Below, piece after piece: positions 7,009 to 14,036 of a stretch of DNA of 22,659 nt. Each line of letters opens with the position of its first letter. Position 1 is the stretch's first letter. Under the pieces are notes generated by a model that searched no databases, had not been told where the DNA came from, and saw only the letters and a list, made by a program, of their open reading frames with translations. A program made the position numbers and the translations under genes. The DNA is taken from NCBI GenBank assembly GCA_045636945.1, contig JAZTYO010000015.1:1-22659 (forward strand), written 5' to 3'. This DNA is from UMGS172 sp045636945 (lineage in GTDB: Bacteria > Bacillota > Clostridia > Oscillospirales > Acutalibacteraceae).

Positions 7009-8418
7009 TCAATGCTGACGGTTGCGAATGCTCGTTCTGACGAACATTCTTGCAAAATCACGCGGTTTGAACGGAATAATGGGGCTTAAATAACTCTTTC
7101 CACTGAAGGTCTTGGAAAAAACGGTAAGCAACAAAATAGCAACGCAACCGCCAAGAAATCCCCAGAACGCAAAGATTTCGGACAGTATCAGCAGAAAAAT
7201 GCGGCAAAACTTCATAGCATAGCCCATTTCAAAGCTTGGCTGAGCAAACGAGGCAATCGCCACAAACGCCATATATATAATGGTTTCGGGCACAAACCAC
7301 TCGGCCTCGACGGCAAATTCGCCCAAAATCAAACCACCGATGATACCAAGCGATGAGGACAGGGTGTTGGGTGTATTGAGTGAAGCCAACCGCAGTCCGT
7401 CGATAACCAACTCGAGCAACAGAAATTGATAGAATATCGAAATCGAATAATCACTCTTGATTTGCAGGAAGCCCAACCAATCGGGCAGGAAATACGGGTT
7501 GTTCATCAAAATAAGCACAACGGGGGTCAAAAACACTGTGAGCAACGACACAAACACACGAATTATGCGAACATACGTTCCCGTCAAGGGTGGAAAATAG
7601 TAGTCGTCGGTTTCTTTCATAAAGTCGGCAATCGAGTTTGGAAATATCATAACGGCAGGCGAATTGTCCATAAGCAAAACCACCTTGCCCTCCAAAATGC
7701 AGGCCGAAGCAAAGTCGGGTCGTTCGGTGAATCTCACCTTTGGAAAAGGGTTGAAAAACGCTGATGGAATAAGGATTTCCGAGAGAGCCTGCGAGGTCAT
7801 TGATATACCGGAAATGTTTATCTCTTTAAGCTTCTTGCGCAGCTTTTCAACAGTCTTTTCATCAGCCGTTCCGTCCATATATCCGATAGCCACGTCAACC
7901 TTTGACGACGTTCCGACCTGAAAATGCTCCAGCTTGAGCTTTGGGTCACGGATGCGTCGGCGAATAAGTGCCGCGTTAAACATAAGCGTTTCGACAAAAC
8001 CGTCACGAGAGCCTCGCAAAGAACGGTCCTTGTCGGGCTCGTCGATAGAACGCGTTGGGTAGCTGCGCGTGTCAACAAGCAGGCAGCCGGGTATGCCGTC
8101 GATAATCAAAGCAGTCTGACCTGAAAGCACCATTGTCACGATTTTTTCATTATCCGACGTCCAATCCACCTCAACATACGGCATCTTGTAAAGCGAAAAT
8201 TCCTGCATCGAGCCGATTCGCTTTATATCCTTGGGCTCTAATCTGTACAAAAATTCAAGTATCCACTCAAAAACGTCATCCTTGATGTAGGCATCCATAA
8301 AAAACAGACTTGCATTACGTTCTGCAATAACAATGTCACGTCGAACGACATCAAGGTTTATATCGGTGGCCAAAATGCCCGATAAAACCGCCTTATCCTT
8401 ATCAAAATTCCCCGTCAC
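7009..8418 (-). CDS. spoVAF: Spore germination/stage V sporulation protein AF (GerABKA family)
   Basis: This 469-residue protein is of the GerA/SpoVAF family, which sits in the spore inner membrane; SpoVAF aids germination with SpoVA channels. The soluble N-terminal domain has YPTRSIDEPDKDRSLRGS followed by RDGFVETL, the RG-x-R-x-GF-x-E signature of GerA-type A subunits. About five membrane segments follow. The last part has LRLASLNTPNTLSSSLGIIG then GLILGEFAV, which is highly conserved in the family, and the tail FKPRDF. The GTG at 8418 is chosen because AAGGAAG precedes it and a candidate forespore promoter lies immediately upstream. A longer start (TTG at 8472) would lie upstream of that promoter and has no ribosome binding site. 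It is the first gene of a pair with spoVAE. It could be a gerA-like subunit, but no gerB/gerC genes follow. Confidence 0.88.
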   Translation of the reverse strand: MTGNFDKDKAVLSGILATDINLDVVRRDIVIAERNASLFFMDAYIKDDVFEWILEFLYRLEPKDIKRIGSMQEFSLYKMPYVEVDWTSDNEKIVTMVLSGQTALIIDGIPGCLLVDTRSYPTRSIDEPDKDRSLRGSRDGFVETLMFNAALIRRRIRDPKLKLEHFQVGTSSKVDVAIGYMDGTADEKTVEKLRKKLKEINISGISMTSQALSEILIPSAFFNPFPKVRFTERPDFASACILEGKVVLLMDNSPAVMIFPNSIADFMKETDDYYFPPLTGTYVRIIRVFVSLLTVFLTPVVLILMNNPYFLPDWLGFLQIKSDYSISIFYQFLLLELVIDGLRLASLNTPNTLSSSLGIIGGLILGEFAVEAEWFVPETIIYMAFVAIASFAQPSFEMGYAMKFCRIFLLILSEIFAFWGFLGGCVAILLLTVFSKTFSGKSYLSPIIPFKPRDFARMFVRTSIRNRQH

Positions 8419-8441
8419 TTGAAAACCACTTCCTTTTTTGT

Positions 8442-8471
8442 TACCATTCCCAAATGTCGGTAAAATATGCA
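8442..8471 (-). promoter_or_regulatory. Candidate sigma-G (forespore) promoter of spoVAF-spoVAE
   Basis: On the minus strand TGCATA (8471-8466) and AATGGTA (8448-8442) are 17 bases apart. This resembles the forespore SigG pattern TGMATA with CATnnTA, the -10 missing only its first C. The predicted start lies just before the AAGGAAG of spoVAF, a short leader that fits the GTG at 8418. The spoVA operon of Bacillus is SigG-dependent, which agrees. It was found by eye only. Confidence 0.45.
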
Positions 8472-8491
8472 ATTCAAAACAATGATAAAAT
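8463..8491 (+). promoter_or_regulatory. Candidate sigma-E (mother-cell) promoter of spoVB
   Basis: AAATATG (8463-8469) and GATAAAAT (8484-8491) are 14 bases apart, resembling the SigE pattern (ATAT core at -35, CATACAAT at -10) with two mismatches in the -10. spoVB is SigE-dependent in Bacillus. The leader to the ATG would be about 34 bases. It is weak evidence alone. Confidence 0.3.
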
Positions 8492-8531
8492 CCGAAATTC
8501 CTGCATAGAAATTTATGAAGGGACGGGTTTT

Positions 8532-10034
8532 ATGAAGATTAACGTTTTTGTGAAAAACACGGTGGTTCTTGTGGCAACGTCGCTTATTTTACGCACCGTT
8601 GGAATATTTTTCAGGGTTTGGCAGGCCGATAAAATCGGCTCGGAGGGTATGGGTCTTTATCAGCTCATTTTCTCGGTTTATATGCTGGCCTCAACCTTTG
8701 CGTCGGCAGGTGTTTCGACCGCCGTAACGCGACTTGTTGCCGACAACGAGCACAAGGGCAGAACGGCAGTCAGAAGGATAATGTGCGTTTCGTCGGCTGT
8801 AACGCTTTTGGTCGGGGTTTTGTCGGTCGCGGTGGTGTTTTTCGGGGCAAAGCCCATTGCAATCTACCTTCTAAAGGATTCGCGAGCCATACCGTCGCTG
8901 AAAATTTTAAGCGTTTCACTCCCTTTTATGGGGTTGTCGTCGTGCTTTCGCGGATATTTTATTGCCCGTCGCAAAACAGTGCAACCGTCGTTGGTACAGT
9001 TGCTTGAACAGGGTGTCCGAATTGCAGTTGTTGTGGTTTTCGTAACGCTTTTTGCCCATAAAGGACTGACATATACGGCTGCTGCGGTGCTTTTGGGTGA
9101 TACCGTTGCCGAAACGTTTTCCTGTCTTGTGAATTGGGTGCTGTACCGTCGGGATACCGCCAAAATGCCAAGAGGCAGTTCACTGCATAAGGTTTTCAAA
9201 AGCATTATGCACATCGCAGTGCCGATAACCGCCACAAGCTACCTAGGGTCGGTGTTGCACACAGTTGAAAGTCTGCTTGTACCATTGAAGCTGACGGTTT
9301 TCCACGGCACAAAGGGGAGAGGACTTGAGCTTTTCGGGGCAATCCGCGGAATGGCGTTGCCTGTGCTGTTTTTTCCGGCATCGTTTCTTACTTCACTCTC
9401 CACAATGCTTGTACCCGAGGTGTCGTCAGCCTCGGCCGAGGGCAATATTTTAAAGGTGAGGGAAACGGTGTCAAAATCGGTCGGATTGACGCTGACGTTG
9501 TCGACCTTTGTCGCTTGCTGTTTTATGTTCAACGCGTCAGATATTGGAGTTGCGGTGTATGGCGACCGCGACGTGGGGCAGATGATTCTGGTGCTGTCAC
9601 CTATCGTTCCGCTGATGTACCTAGAAAGCGTAACGGCGGGTTTGCTCAAAGGGTTGGACTGTCAGATGAACGTGTTGAAATTCAACACGTTCGACTCGAT
9701 TTTCCGCATTTTCGCGGTGTTTTTTATTGTACCGAACTTCGGTATCAAGGGCTACCTTGCCATAATGACGATAAGCAACACGTTTACATCGACATTGAGT
9801 GCCATTTGTCTATTCAAAGCTGCCGATACAAAACCGAATTTGGGTAGTTGGGTGTTGATGCCGTTGTGTGCAGGTGTTGTGGGCGGATTTTTGGGAAATT
9901 TCATTGCACAAGGTTTACATAACATCATTATCAGATTGACGGTGTCGTTGGCCGTACAGATTACGTTGTCGGCCGTTGCATACAGGTTATACAAAAGAAA
10001 AACCGCACCGGTAAAAACGTTGCGGTTGAGGTAG
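8532..10034 (+). CDS. spoVB: Stage V sporulation protein B, MurJ/MATE-like lipid flippase
   Basis: This 500-residue polytopic membrane protein is of the MOP superfamily (polysaccharide biosynthesis/SpoVB branch), with about 14 predicted membrane segments. The N-terminus NTVVLVATSLILRTVGIFFR then GSEGMGLYQLIFSVYMLAST is typical of SpoVB, as are FRGYFIARRKTVQPSLVQLLEQ and ALPVLFFPASFLTSLSTMLVPEVS (in two parts: ALPVLFFPASF, LTSLSTMLVPEVS). SpoVB is thought to flip lipid-linked precursors for spore cortex peptidoglycan in the mother cell. The ATG at 8532 follows AGGGACGGG; an in-frame upstream extension to 8454 does not match the family. Length is close to the Bacillus protein. It diverges from spoVAF over 113 bases, which supports a sporulation role rather than a capsule flippase, although the latter cannot be excluded. 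Confidence 0.9.
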   Translation: MKINVFVKNTVVLVATSLILRTVGIFFRVWQADKIGSEGMGLYQLIFSVYMLASTFASAGVSTAVTRLVADNEHKGRTAVRRIMCVSSAVTLLVGVLSVAVVFFGAKPIAIYLLKDSRAIPSLKILSVSLPFMGLSSCFRGYFIARRKTVQPSLVQLLEQGVRIAVVVVFVTLFAHKGLTYTAAAVLLGDTVAETFSCLVNWVLYRRDTAKMPRGSSLHKVFKSIMHIAVPITATSYLGSVLHTVESLLVPLKLTVFHGTKGRGLELFGAIRGMALPVLFFPASFLTSLSTMLVPEVSSASAEGNILKVRETVSKSVGLTLTLSTFVACCFMFNASDIGVAVYGDRDVGQMILVLSPIVPLMYLESVTAGLLKGLDCQMNVLKFNTFDSIFRIFAVFFIVPNFGIKGYLAIMTISNTFTSTLSAICLFKAADTKPNLGSWVLMPLCAGVVGGFLGNFIAQGLHNIIIRLTVSLAVQITLSAVAYRLYKRKTAPVKTLRLR

Positions 10035-10060
10035 GTTTTGTGAAAAAACAATCAACGGTA

Positions 10061-10165
10061 TTTGTAGGGTGGGGCCTCCGTGCCCCACCGTTGTAGGGGC
10101 GAACACAGAGGTTGGCCCCTACAAAAGGTTTGGTTGGTTGCAGGGGAGGACCTTTGTGTCCTTCC
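10061..10165. repeat. Cluster of three palindromic GTAGGGG-type repeat units
   Basis: Three hairpins follow one another. They are GGTGGGG/CCCCACC (10068-10089), TTGTAGGGGC/GCCCCTACAA (10091-10124, a perfect 10-bp stem with a 14-base loop) and AGGAC/GTCCT (10147-10162). Each unit has the form G-rich arm, CCT or ACAG-G-G-TT style loop with GTG, C-rich arm. They fill the space between the convergent spoVB and the 224-residue gene, and may also act as a two-way transcription barrier. Related copies lie near 2142 and 6506. Confidence 0.6.
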
Positions 10166-10168
10166 GCT

Positions 10169-10843
10169 TTATATAAATAACGCTGTTGTCTGCTCAAACG
10201 TTGGGTCGTTGACCTCGTTTTTCAACATACAATACAGGTCAACAACGTTTATTTCGTCGATTGCATTGGCTAAAAATTGCACAATTTTGTTGGGAATGGA
10301 TAGGCTGTCACGGTCGATGCCTCGACCACCCAACCCAAAAAGTTCACCTTCGTACCCCAAAAGACCTTCGGGTGCGAAAATAATGTTCGTGGCATAAAGC
10401 AGAGCCTTCTTTTCGACAATTTCGGGGCAGGTGCCGGTGGCCAAAAGCCATTCCCGACTCAGCACGTCCATATTTTTGAAGGTGAACACGGTGGTCAAAG
10501 CCGAATGAGCAATAATTTCGGTCATTTCTTCTCGGTTGACATAATCACCTGCGGGGTCGATAATTCCCACTGAAAGAGATATGCCGTTTTGTGACATAAC
10601 TCGGTCGTAAAACTGACTGAACAGCACCGAACGTCGAAGGCTCAAGGTGTCAAAAGGTTTTATTCTGTGAGGGGTAACGTTATTGGCAAAAATCACCCGT
10701 CCGCTAAAGGGTGCAAGCAACCGTTCGAGACGTCTTCGACTGACTTTAGAGCCAATCGATATACGGCAAACAGGGTCCAAAAATTCAACACAATATCGTC
10801 TCGAATTCGGAAATTTGTCGTACTTTGTCACAACTGCGAACAT
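10169..10843 (-). CDS. Conserved-looking hypothetical protein, 224 residues
   Basis: I do not recognise this family. The protein has no signal peptide or long hydrophobic segment and looks cytosolic. It is rich in alternating hydrophobic strands, such as GRVIFANNVTP (48-58), ISLSVGIIDPAGDY (88-101) and HSALTTVFTFKN (about 112-123), suggesting an alpha/beta, perhaps Rossmann-like, fold. GELFGLGGRGIDRDSLSIP near residues 165-183 may be a conserved motif. There are four cysteines spread along the chain. The ATG at 10843 follows AGGTGA by about 4 bases. Base composition resembles its neighbours, so it is probably a real resident gene. It is convergent with spoVB, and a sporulation link is only a guess from position. 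Confidence 0.7.
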   Translation of the reverse strand: MFAVVTKYDKFPNSRRYCVEFLDPVCRISIGSKVSRRRLERLLAPFSGRVIFANNVTPHRIKPFDTLSLRRSVLFSQFYDRVMSQNGISLSVGIIDPAGDYVNREEMTEIIAHSALTTVFTFKNMDVLSREWLLATGTCPEIVEKKALLYATNIIFAPEGLLGYEGELFGLGGRGIDRDSLSIPNKIVQFLANAIDEINVVDLYCMLKNEVNDPTFEQTTALFI

Positions 10844-10892
10844 AAACTCACCTATACTCTACCGCAAAATCTAACCACTATATCAAAAATTT

Positions 10893-10907
10893 ATGCGAAA
10901 TTTGCAT
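10893..10907. promoter_or_regulatory. Imperfect 15-bp palindrome upstream of the 224-residue gene
   Basis: ATGCGAAATTTGCAT pairs with itself except at two positions. It lies about 50 bases before the ATG at 10843 in an A/T-rich stretch that should hold the promoter of that gene. It may be an operator; the evidence is the symmetry alone. Confidence 0.25.
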
Positions 10908-10988
10908 ATTATATTACACGATAGCGGATGATAGTAAATATTTACATGAAAAACCCGTTAAAAGACAACGATTCTACAAAATTTCTTG

Positions 10989-11017
10989 TTGAAAAAACTG
11001 TCCGTAGGTGTTACAAT
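10989..11017 (+). promoter_or_regulatory. Sigma-A promoter of the sulfhydrylase/BY-kinase operon
   Basis: TTGAAA (10989-10994) and TACAAT (11012-11017) are exactly 17 bases apart, a near-consensus vegetative promoter. The start would be near 11024, giving a leader of about 115 bases. It is the only clear promoter seen for the five plus-strand genes that follow. Confidence 0.7.
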
Positions 11018-11038
11018 ATATAATGTATCTCTGTGTGC

Positions 11039-11071
11039 GTTTTGAAGCGAACGGAAATCGTTGTTCAAAAC
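11039..11071 (+). promoter_or_regulatory. Hairpin in the 5' leader of the sulfhydrylase gene
   Basis: GTTTTGAA (11039-11046) pairs perfectly with TTCAAAAC (11064-11071), and inside it AACG pairs with CGTT. It lies about 15 bases into the predicted transcript. The leader does not resemble a SAM riboswitch or a T-box, so any regulation would be of another kind. No terminator-type T run follows. Confidence 0.4.
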
Positions 11072-11139
11072 TGCTGACAGATAAAAATATTGACTGATTT
11101 TTACGGGTTTTAAAACCTGTTTCGGAAAGGATTTTCACT

Positions 11140-12414
11140 ATGAGTCACATTAACACCAAATGTATTCAGGAAGGTTACGAGCCTAAGAGTGGCGAAGCCA
11201 GAGTTTTGCCTATCTATCAGAGCACAACCTTTAAGTATGAGGACGCCAAGACCTTGGGCGATTTGTTCGATTTCAACGCTTCGGGTCACTTCTATACCCG
11301 TCTTTCCAACCCCACCTGTGAGGCTGTTGAGAAAAAGATTGCCGCTTTGGAGGGCGGTGTTGGAGCAATGCTTTGCTCGTCGGGTCAGGGTGCAACCACC
11401 GCTGCAATCCTCACCGTTTGCTCGGCAGGCGACCACATCGTTTCGTCCAACTCTATCTACGGCGGTTCGTTCAACCTTTTGAACATAACCCTTCGCAAAA
11501 TGGGTATTGATACCACCTTTATCTCACCCGATGCCTCGGATGAGGAAATTCAGGCAGCAATCAAGCCTAACACCAAGCTTTTGTTCGGCGAAAGCGTTGC
11601 CAACCCTGCTTTGACTGTTCTCGATATCGAGCGTTGGGCAAATATGGCACACAAAAACGGTATGCCCTTGTACGTTGACAACACCTTCCCCTCACCCGTA
11701 AACTGCCGTCCTTTTGAATGGGGTGCCGATATTGTTATCCACTCCACCTCGAAGTACCTAGACGGTCACGCAATGGCTTTGGGCGGTTGCGTTGTCGATT
11801 CGGGCAAGTTTGATTGGACTGCTTCGCCTCGATTCAAGAACTTCTGTGCTCCCGACGAGTCGTATCACGGACTCAGATATCCCGAAAAGTTTGGTGCTGC
11901 TGCGTTTATTGCTAAGGCCCGTGCTCAGATGATGCGCGATATGGGTATGATGATGTCTCCGATGAATGCATTTTTACTGAATGTCGGTATCGAAACCTTG
12001 CACCTCAGAATGAGAGAGCATTGTGCCAACGCACAGAAGGTTGCCGAGCATCTTGCCAAAAACAACAAGATTGCATGGGTAAACTTCCCCGGACTTCCCG
12101 ACAATAAGTACAACGCACTTGCCAAGAAGTATATGCCAAACGGCACCTGCGGTGTTATCTCGTTCGGTATCAAGGGTGGCCGTGAGGCTGCAGGTAAATT
12201 TATGGAAAGCGTAAAGCTTGCCGCACCGGTTATCCACGTTGCCGATGCAAGAACCTGCATTTTGCACCCTGCGTCCACCACACACCGTCAGTTGTCGGAT
12301 GCACAGCTTATCGAGTGCGGTGTAACACCCGACCTTATCAGAATGTCGGTCGGTATCGAGTATGTTGACGATATTATCGCTGATATCGAGCAGGCTTTGA
12401 ACAAATGCATTTGA
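11140..12414 (+). CDS. O-acetylhomoserine sulfhydrylase-like PLP enzyme (Cys/Met metabolism family)
   Basis: This 424-residue cytosolic enzyme belongs to the fold-type I PLP family of Cys/Met metabolism. It shows YTRLSNPT (52-59), the phosphate-binding CSSGQGA (79-85), the PLP-stacking GGSFN region (108-112), VDNTFPSP (179-186) and the Schiff-base lysine K205 in IHSTSKYLDGH. The C-terminal ADARTCILHPASTTH, followed by RQLSDAQL, is typical of O-acetylhomoserine sulfhydrylase (MetY), which makes homocysteine from sulfide. Methionine gamma-lyase or cystathionine gamma-synthase are alternatives that cannot be excluded by eye. AAAGGA lies upstream of the ATG. The next gene begins about 30 bases downstream without a terminator, so it probably heads the operon. 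Confidence 0.87.
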   Translation: MSHINTKCIQEGYEPKSGEARVLPIYQSTTFKYEDAKTLGDLFDFNASGHFYTRLSNPTCEAVEKKIAALEGGVGAMLCSSGQGATTAAILTVCSAGDHIVSSNSIYGGSFNLLNITLRKMGIDTTFISPDASDEEIQAAIKPNTKLLFGESVANPALTVLDIERWANMAHKNGMPLYVDNTFPSPVNCRPFEWGADIVIHSTSKYLDGHAMALGGCVVDSGKFDWTASPRFKNFCAPDESYHGLRYPEKFGAAAFIAKARAQMMRDMGMMMSPMNAFLLNVGIETLHLRMREHCANAQKVAEHLAKNNKIAWVNFPGLPDNKYNALAKKYMPNGTCGVISFGIKGGREAAGKFMESVKLAAPVIHVADARTCILHPASTTHRQLSDAQLIECGVTPDLIRMSVGIEYVDDIIADIEQALNKCI

Positions 12415-12446
12415 TTTGTGAAGTTTAATTTTAAGAAAGGATGGTG

Positions 12447-13178
12447 TTGTTTACGGTAGACCTTCATACACACATACTACCCGGAATTGACGATGGTGCC
12501 GAAACCTTTAAAGAATCGTTGCAGATGCTAAAAATCGCAATGTGTAACGGCACCACCGATATAGTGCTTACTCCGCATTATCTTACCAAGGATATGCGAG
12601 CACAAAAAACCTCTAAAAACGACATAATCCGAGTTTTCAACGCCTTCAAAGAGGCGGTTGCCGAGCAATATCCGGAACTCAGACTTTATCTTGGTGCCGA
12701 GGTGTTCGCCGTCAGCAATATTGAGGATGTCATAGCCGACGGACAGTTGATAACCATTAACGATACCAAACACGTACTGATTGAATTTGGTTTTAACGAT
12801 TTTAAAGCGAGAGCAGTTGAGGTCACCGAAAAACTGACCAACGCTGGTTATATACCGATAGTTGCTCACCCCGAAAGGTACTTATTTATTCAAAGAGATC
12901 CGAGAACTATTATCGACCTTCTTGAGAGAGGGGCGGTGCTTCAGGTAAATTCCTCAAGTCTTGCAGGGCACAACGGAGCCGTAGCACAGGATATCGTACT
13001 GTCGTTTCTGGAAAATCAGTTCGCTGCAATAATTGCAAGCGACAGCCACAGTACCTATCAGCGGAATCCCGACCTATCGGATGCATTTTCTTATGTATCC
13101 GCCAATTTTTCAATGGAGTATGCCGAAGATTTGTTCTATAATAATCCTCTTGCCGTTATAAAAGGCAGAAGAATATAA
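12447..13178 (+). CDS. PHP-family protein-tyrosine phosphatase (CpsB/CapC/YwqE type)
   Basis: About 243 residues of the PHP metallophosphatase family that dephosphorylates BY-kinases. FTVDLHTHILPGIDDGAE at the N-terminus supplies the first metal-binding His pair and Asp. LTPHYL, GAEVF, VAHPERY and IIASDSHST supply the remaining metal ligands. This is the full set expected for a three-metal active site, and length is normal. The start is placed at a TTG (12447), because AAAGG lies 6 bases upstream. The in-frame ATG at 12441 touches the ribosome binding site directly, so it is less likely, though it would change only two residues. It follows the PLP enzyme and precedes a surface protein and two BY-kinases, its presumed substrates. 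Confidence 0.9.
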   Translation: MFTVDLHTHILPGIDDGAETFKESLQMLKIAMCNGTTDIVLTPHYLTKDMRAQKTSKNDIIRVFNAFKEAVAEQYPELRLYLGAEVFAVSNIEDVIADGQLITINDTKHVLIEFGFNDFKARAVEVTEKLTNAGYIPIVAHPERYLFIQRDPRTIIDLLERGAVLQVNSSSLAGHNGAVAQDIVLSFLENQFAAIIASDSHSTYQRNPDLSDAFSYVSANFSMEYAEDLFYNNPLAVIKGRRI

Positions 13179-13204
13179 AACTTTAAAGGTTTAAGGAGAA
13201 AAAT

Positions 13205-14032
13205 ATGAGATTACTCAGAATTCTATCACTGATTCTTTGTATAGCGGTTCTTTTGGGATCGGGAGTTTTGCATTTCATATCGCGAGACAAAACGGTTGCT
13301 CCCGAGCTTAAATGTGACGTTAAAACCATCGAAGGCTCTATCAACATAACCGATGAAGAGCTTTTGTCTTTCGTTACGGCTTATGACGAGCAGGACGGTG
13401 ATATTACAAAAGATATCAAGGTTGTCCGTAAAAAGTTCTTTGTTGACGACAAAAACACTACCGTTGTAACATTTGCGGTAAGCGATAGCGACAATAATGT
13501 CACGTCGGTTCAACGCCACTTGAGATTTACAGACTACCACTCTCCGAGATTCTCGCTTAATAACGACCTTATTCTTCCCGGCGGATACCGATATGCCCTT
13601 GAAAAGTACGTTACCGTAAGCGATATTATCGACGGCGACCTTTCGCAGTATATTAAAATTATTTCTAGTGAGATTACCAATACCGAGGGTACATATTCGG
13701 TCAACATCAAGGTTTCCAATAGTATGGCTGATACAACCGAAATGACGGTCAACGCAATAGTAACCGATAAGGATTATTTTACTGTAAAGGTTCAGCTTGA
13801 GAATTATATAACATATCAGTCACTCAATGCCGAAATTGATTATATGTCGTTTGTAAAAGGCATAAAGAATGGCAGTGATGTAAAATACGATAACGACGAT
13901 ATCGAACTCGATACTTCGGCGGTCGACGTTACCAAACCCGGTGTTTACGAGGCATACTACAAGATTTTTGCCGACCGCAACAAGGAAGAGTTGGTAACAA
14001 TGACCCGTTTGTTCGTAGTAGTGGAGGAGTAA
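13205..14032 (+). CDS. Membrane-anchored extracellular protein with Ig-like (DUF5011-like) repeats
   Basis: This 275-residue protein has one N-terminal hydrophobic segment (about 4-22) after a short basic start, with no lipobox or clear signal-peptidase site, so it is probably anchored outside the membrane. The rest looks like three beta-sandwich repeats. Domain 1 (about 47-110) has AYDEQDGDITKDIKV, domain 2 (about 112-188) has VSDIIDGDLSQYIKI, and domain 3 (about 192-275) ends VTKPGVYEAYYKIFADRN. The D-x-x-DGD-I/L pattern followed by a 'V..PGTY' type strand is typical of DUF5011/cadherin-like surface repeats. AAGGAG precedes the ATG. The next gene starts 4 bases past its stop, so it is tightly linked to the kinases. 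Its function is unknown; a sensor, adaptor or wall-binding role is inference. Confidence 0.82.
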   Translation: MRLLRILSLILCIAVLLGSGVLHFISRDKTVAPELKCDVKTIEGSINITDEELLSFVTAYDEQDGDITKDIKVVRKKFFVDDKNTTVVTFAVSDSDNNVTSVQRHLRFTDYHSPRFSLNNDLILPGGYRYALEKYVTVSDIIDGDLSQYIKIISSEITNTEGTYSVNIKVSNSMADTTEMTVNAIVTDKDYFTVKVQLENYITYQSLNAEIDYMSFVKGIKNGSDVKYDNDDIELDTSAVDVTKPGVYEAYYKIFADRNKEELVTMTRLFVVVEE

Positions 14033-14036
14033 GCAA

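Noticed and set aside
8419..8472. A longer spoVAF starting at TTG 8472.
   Set aside because: No ribosome binding site, and the candidate forespore promoter lies downstream of it.
8484..8512. A mother-cell-type promoter made of GATAAAA and CATAGAAAT before spoVB.
   Set aside because: The transcript would start only about 13 bases from the ATG, cutting into the ribosome binding site; the pair at 8463-8491 fits better.
11018..11139. A SAM riboswitch before the sulfhydrylase gene.
   Set aside because: None of the conserved S-box segments is present.
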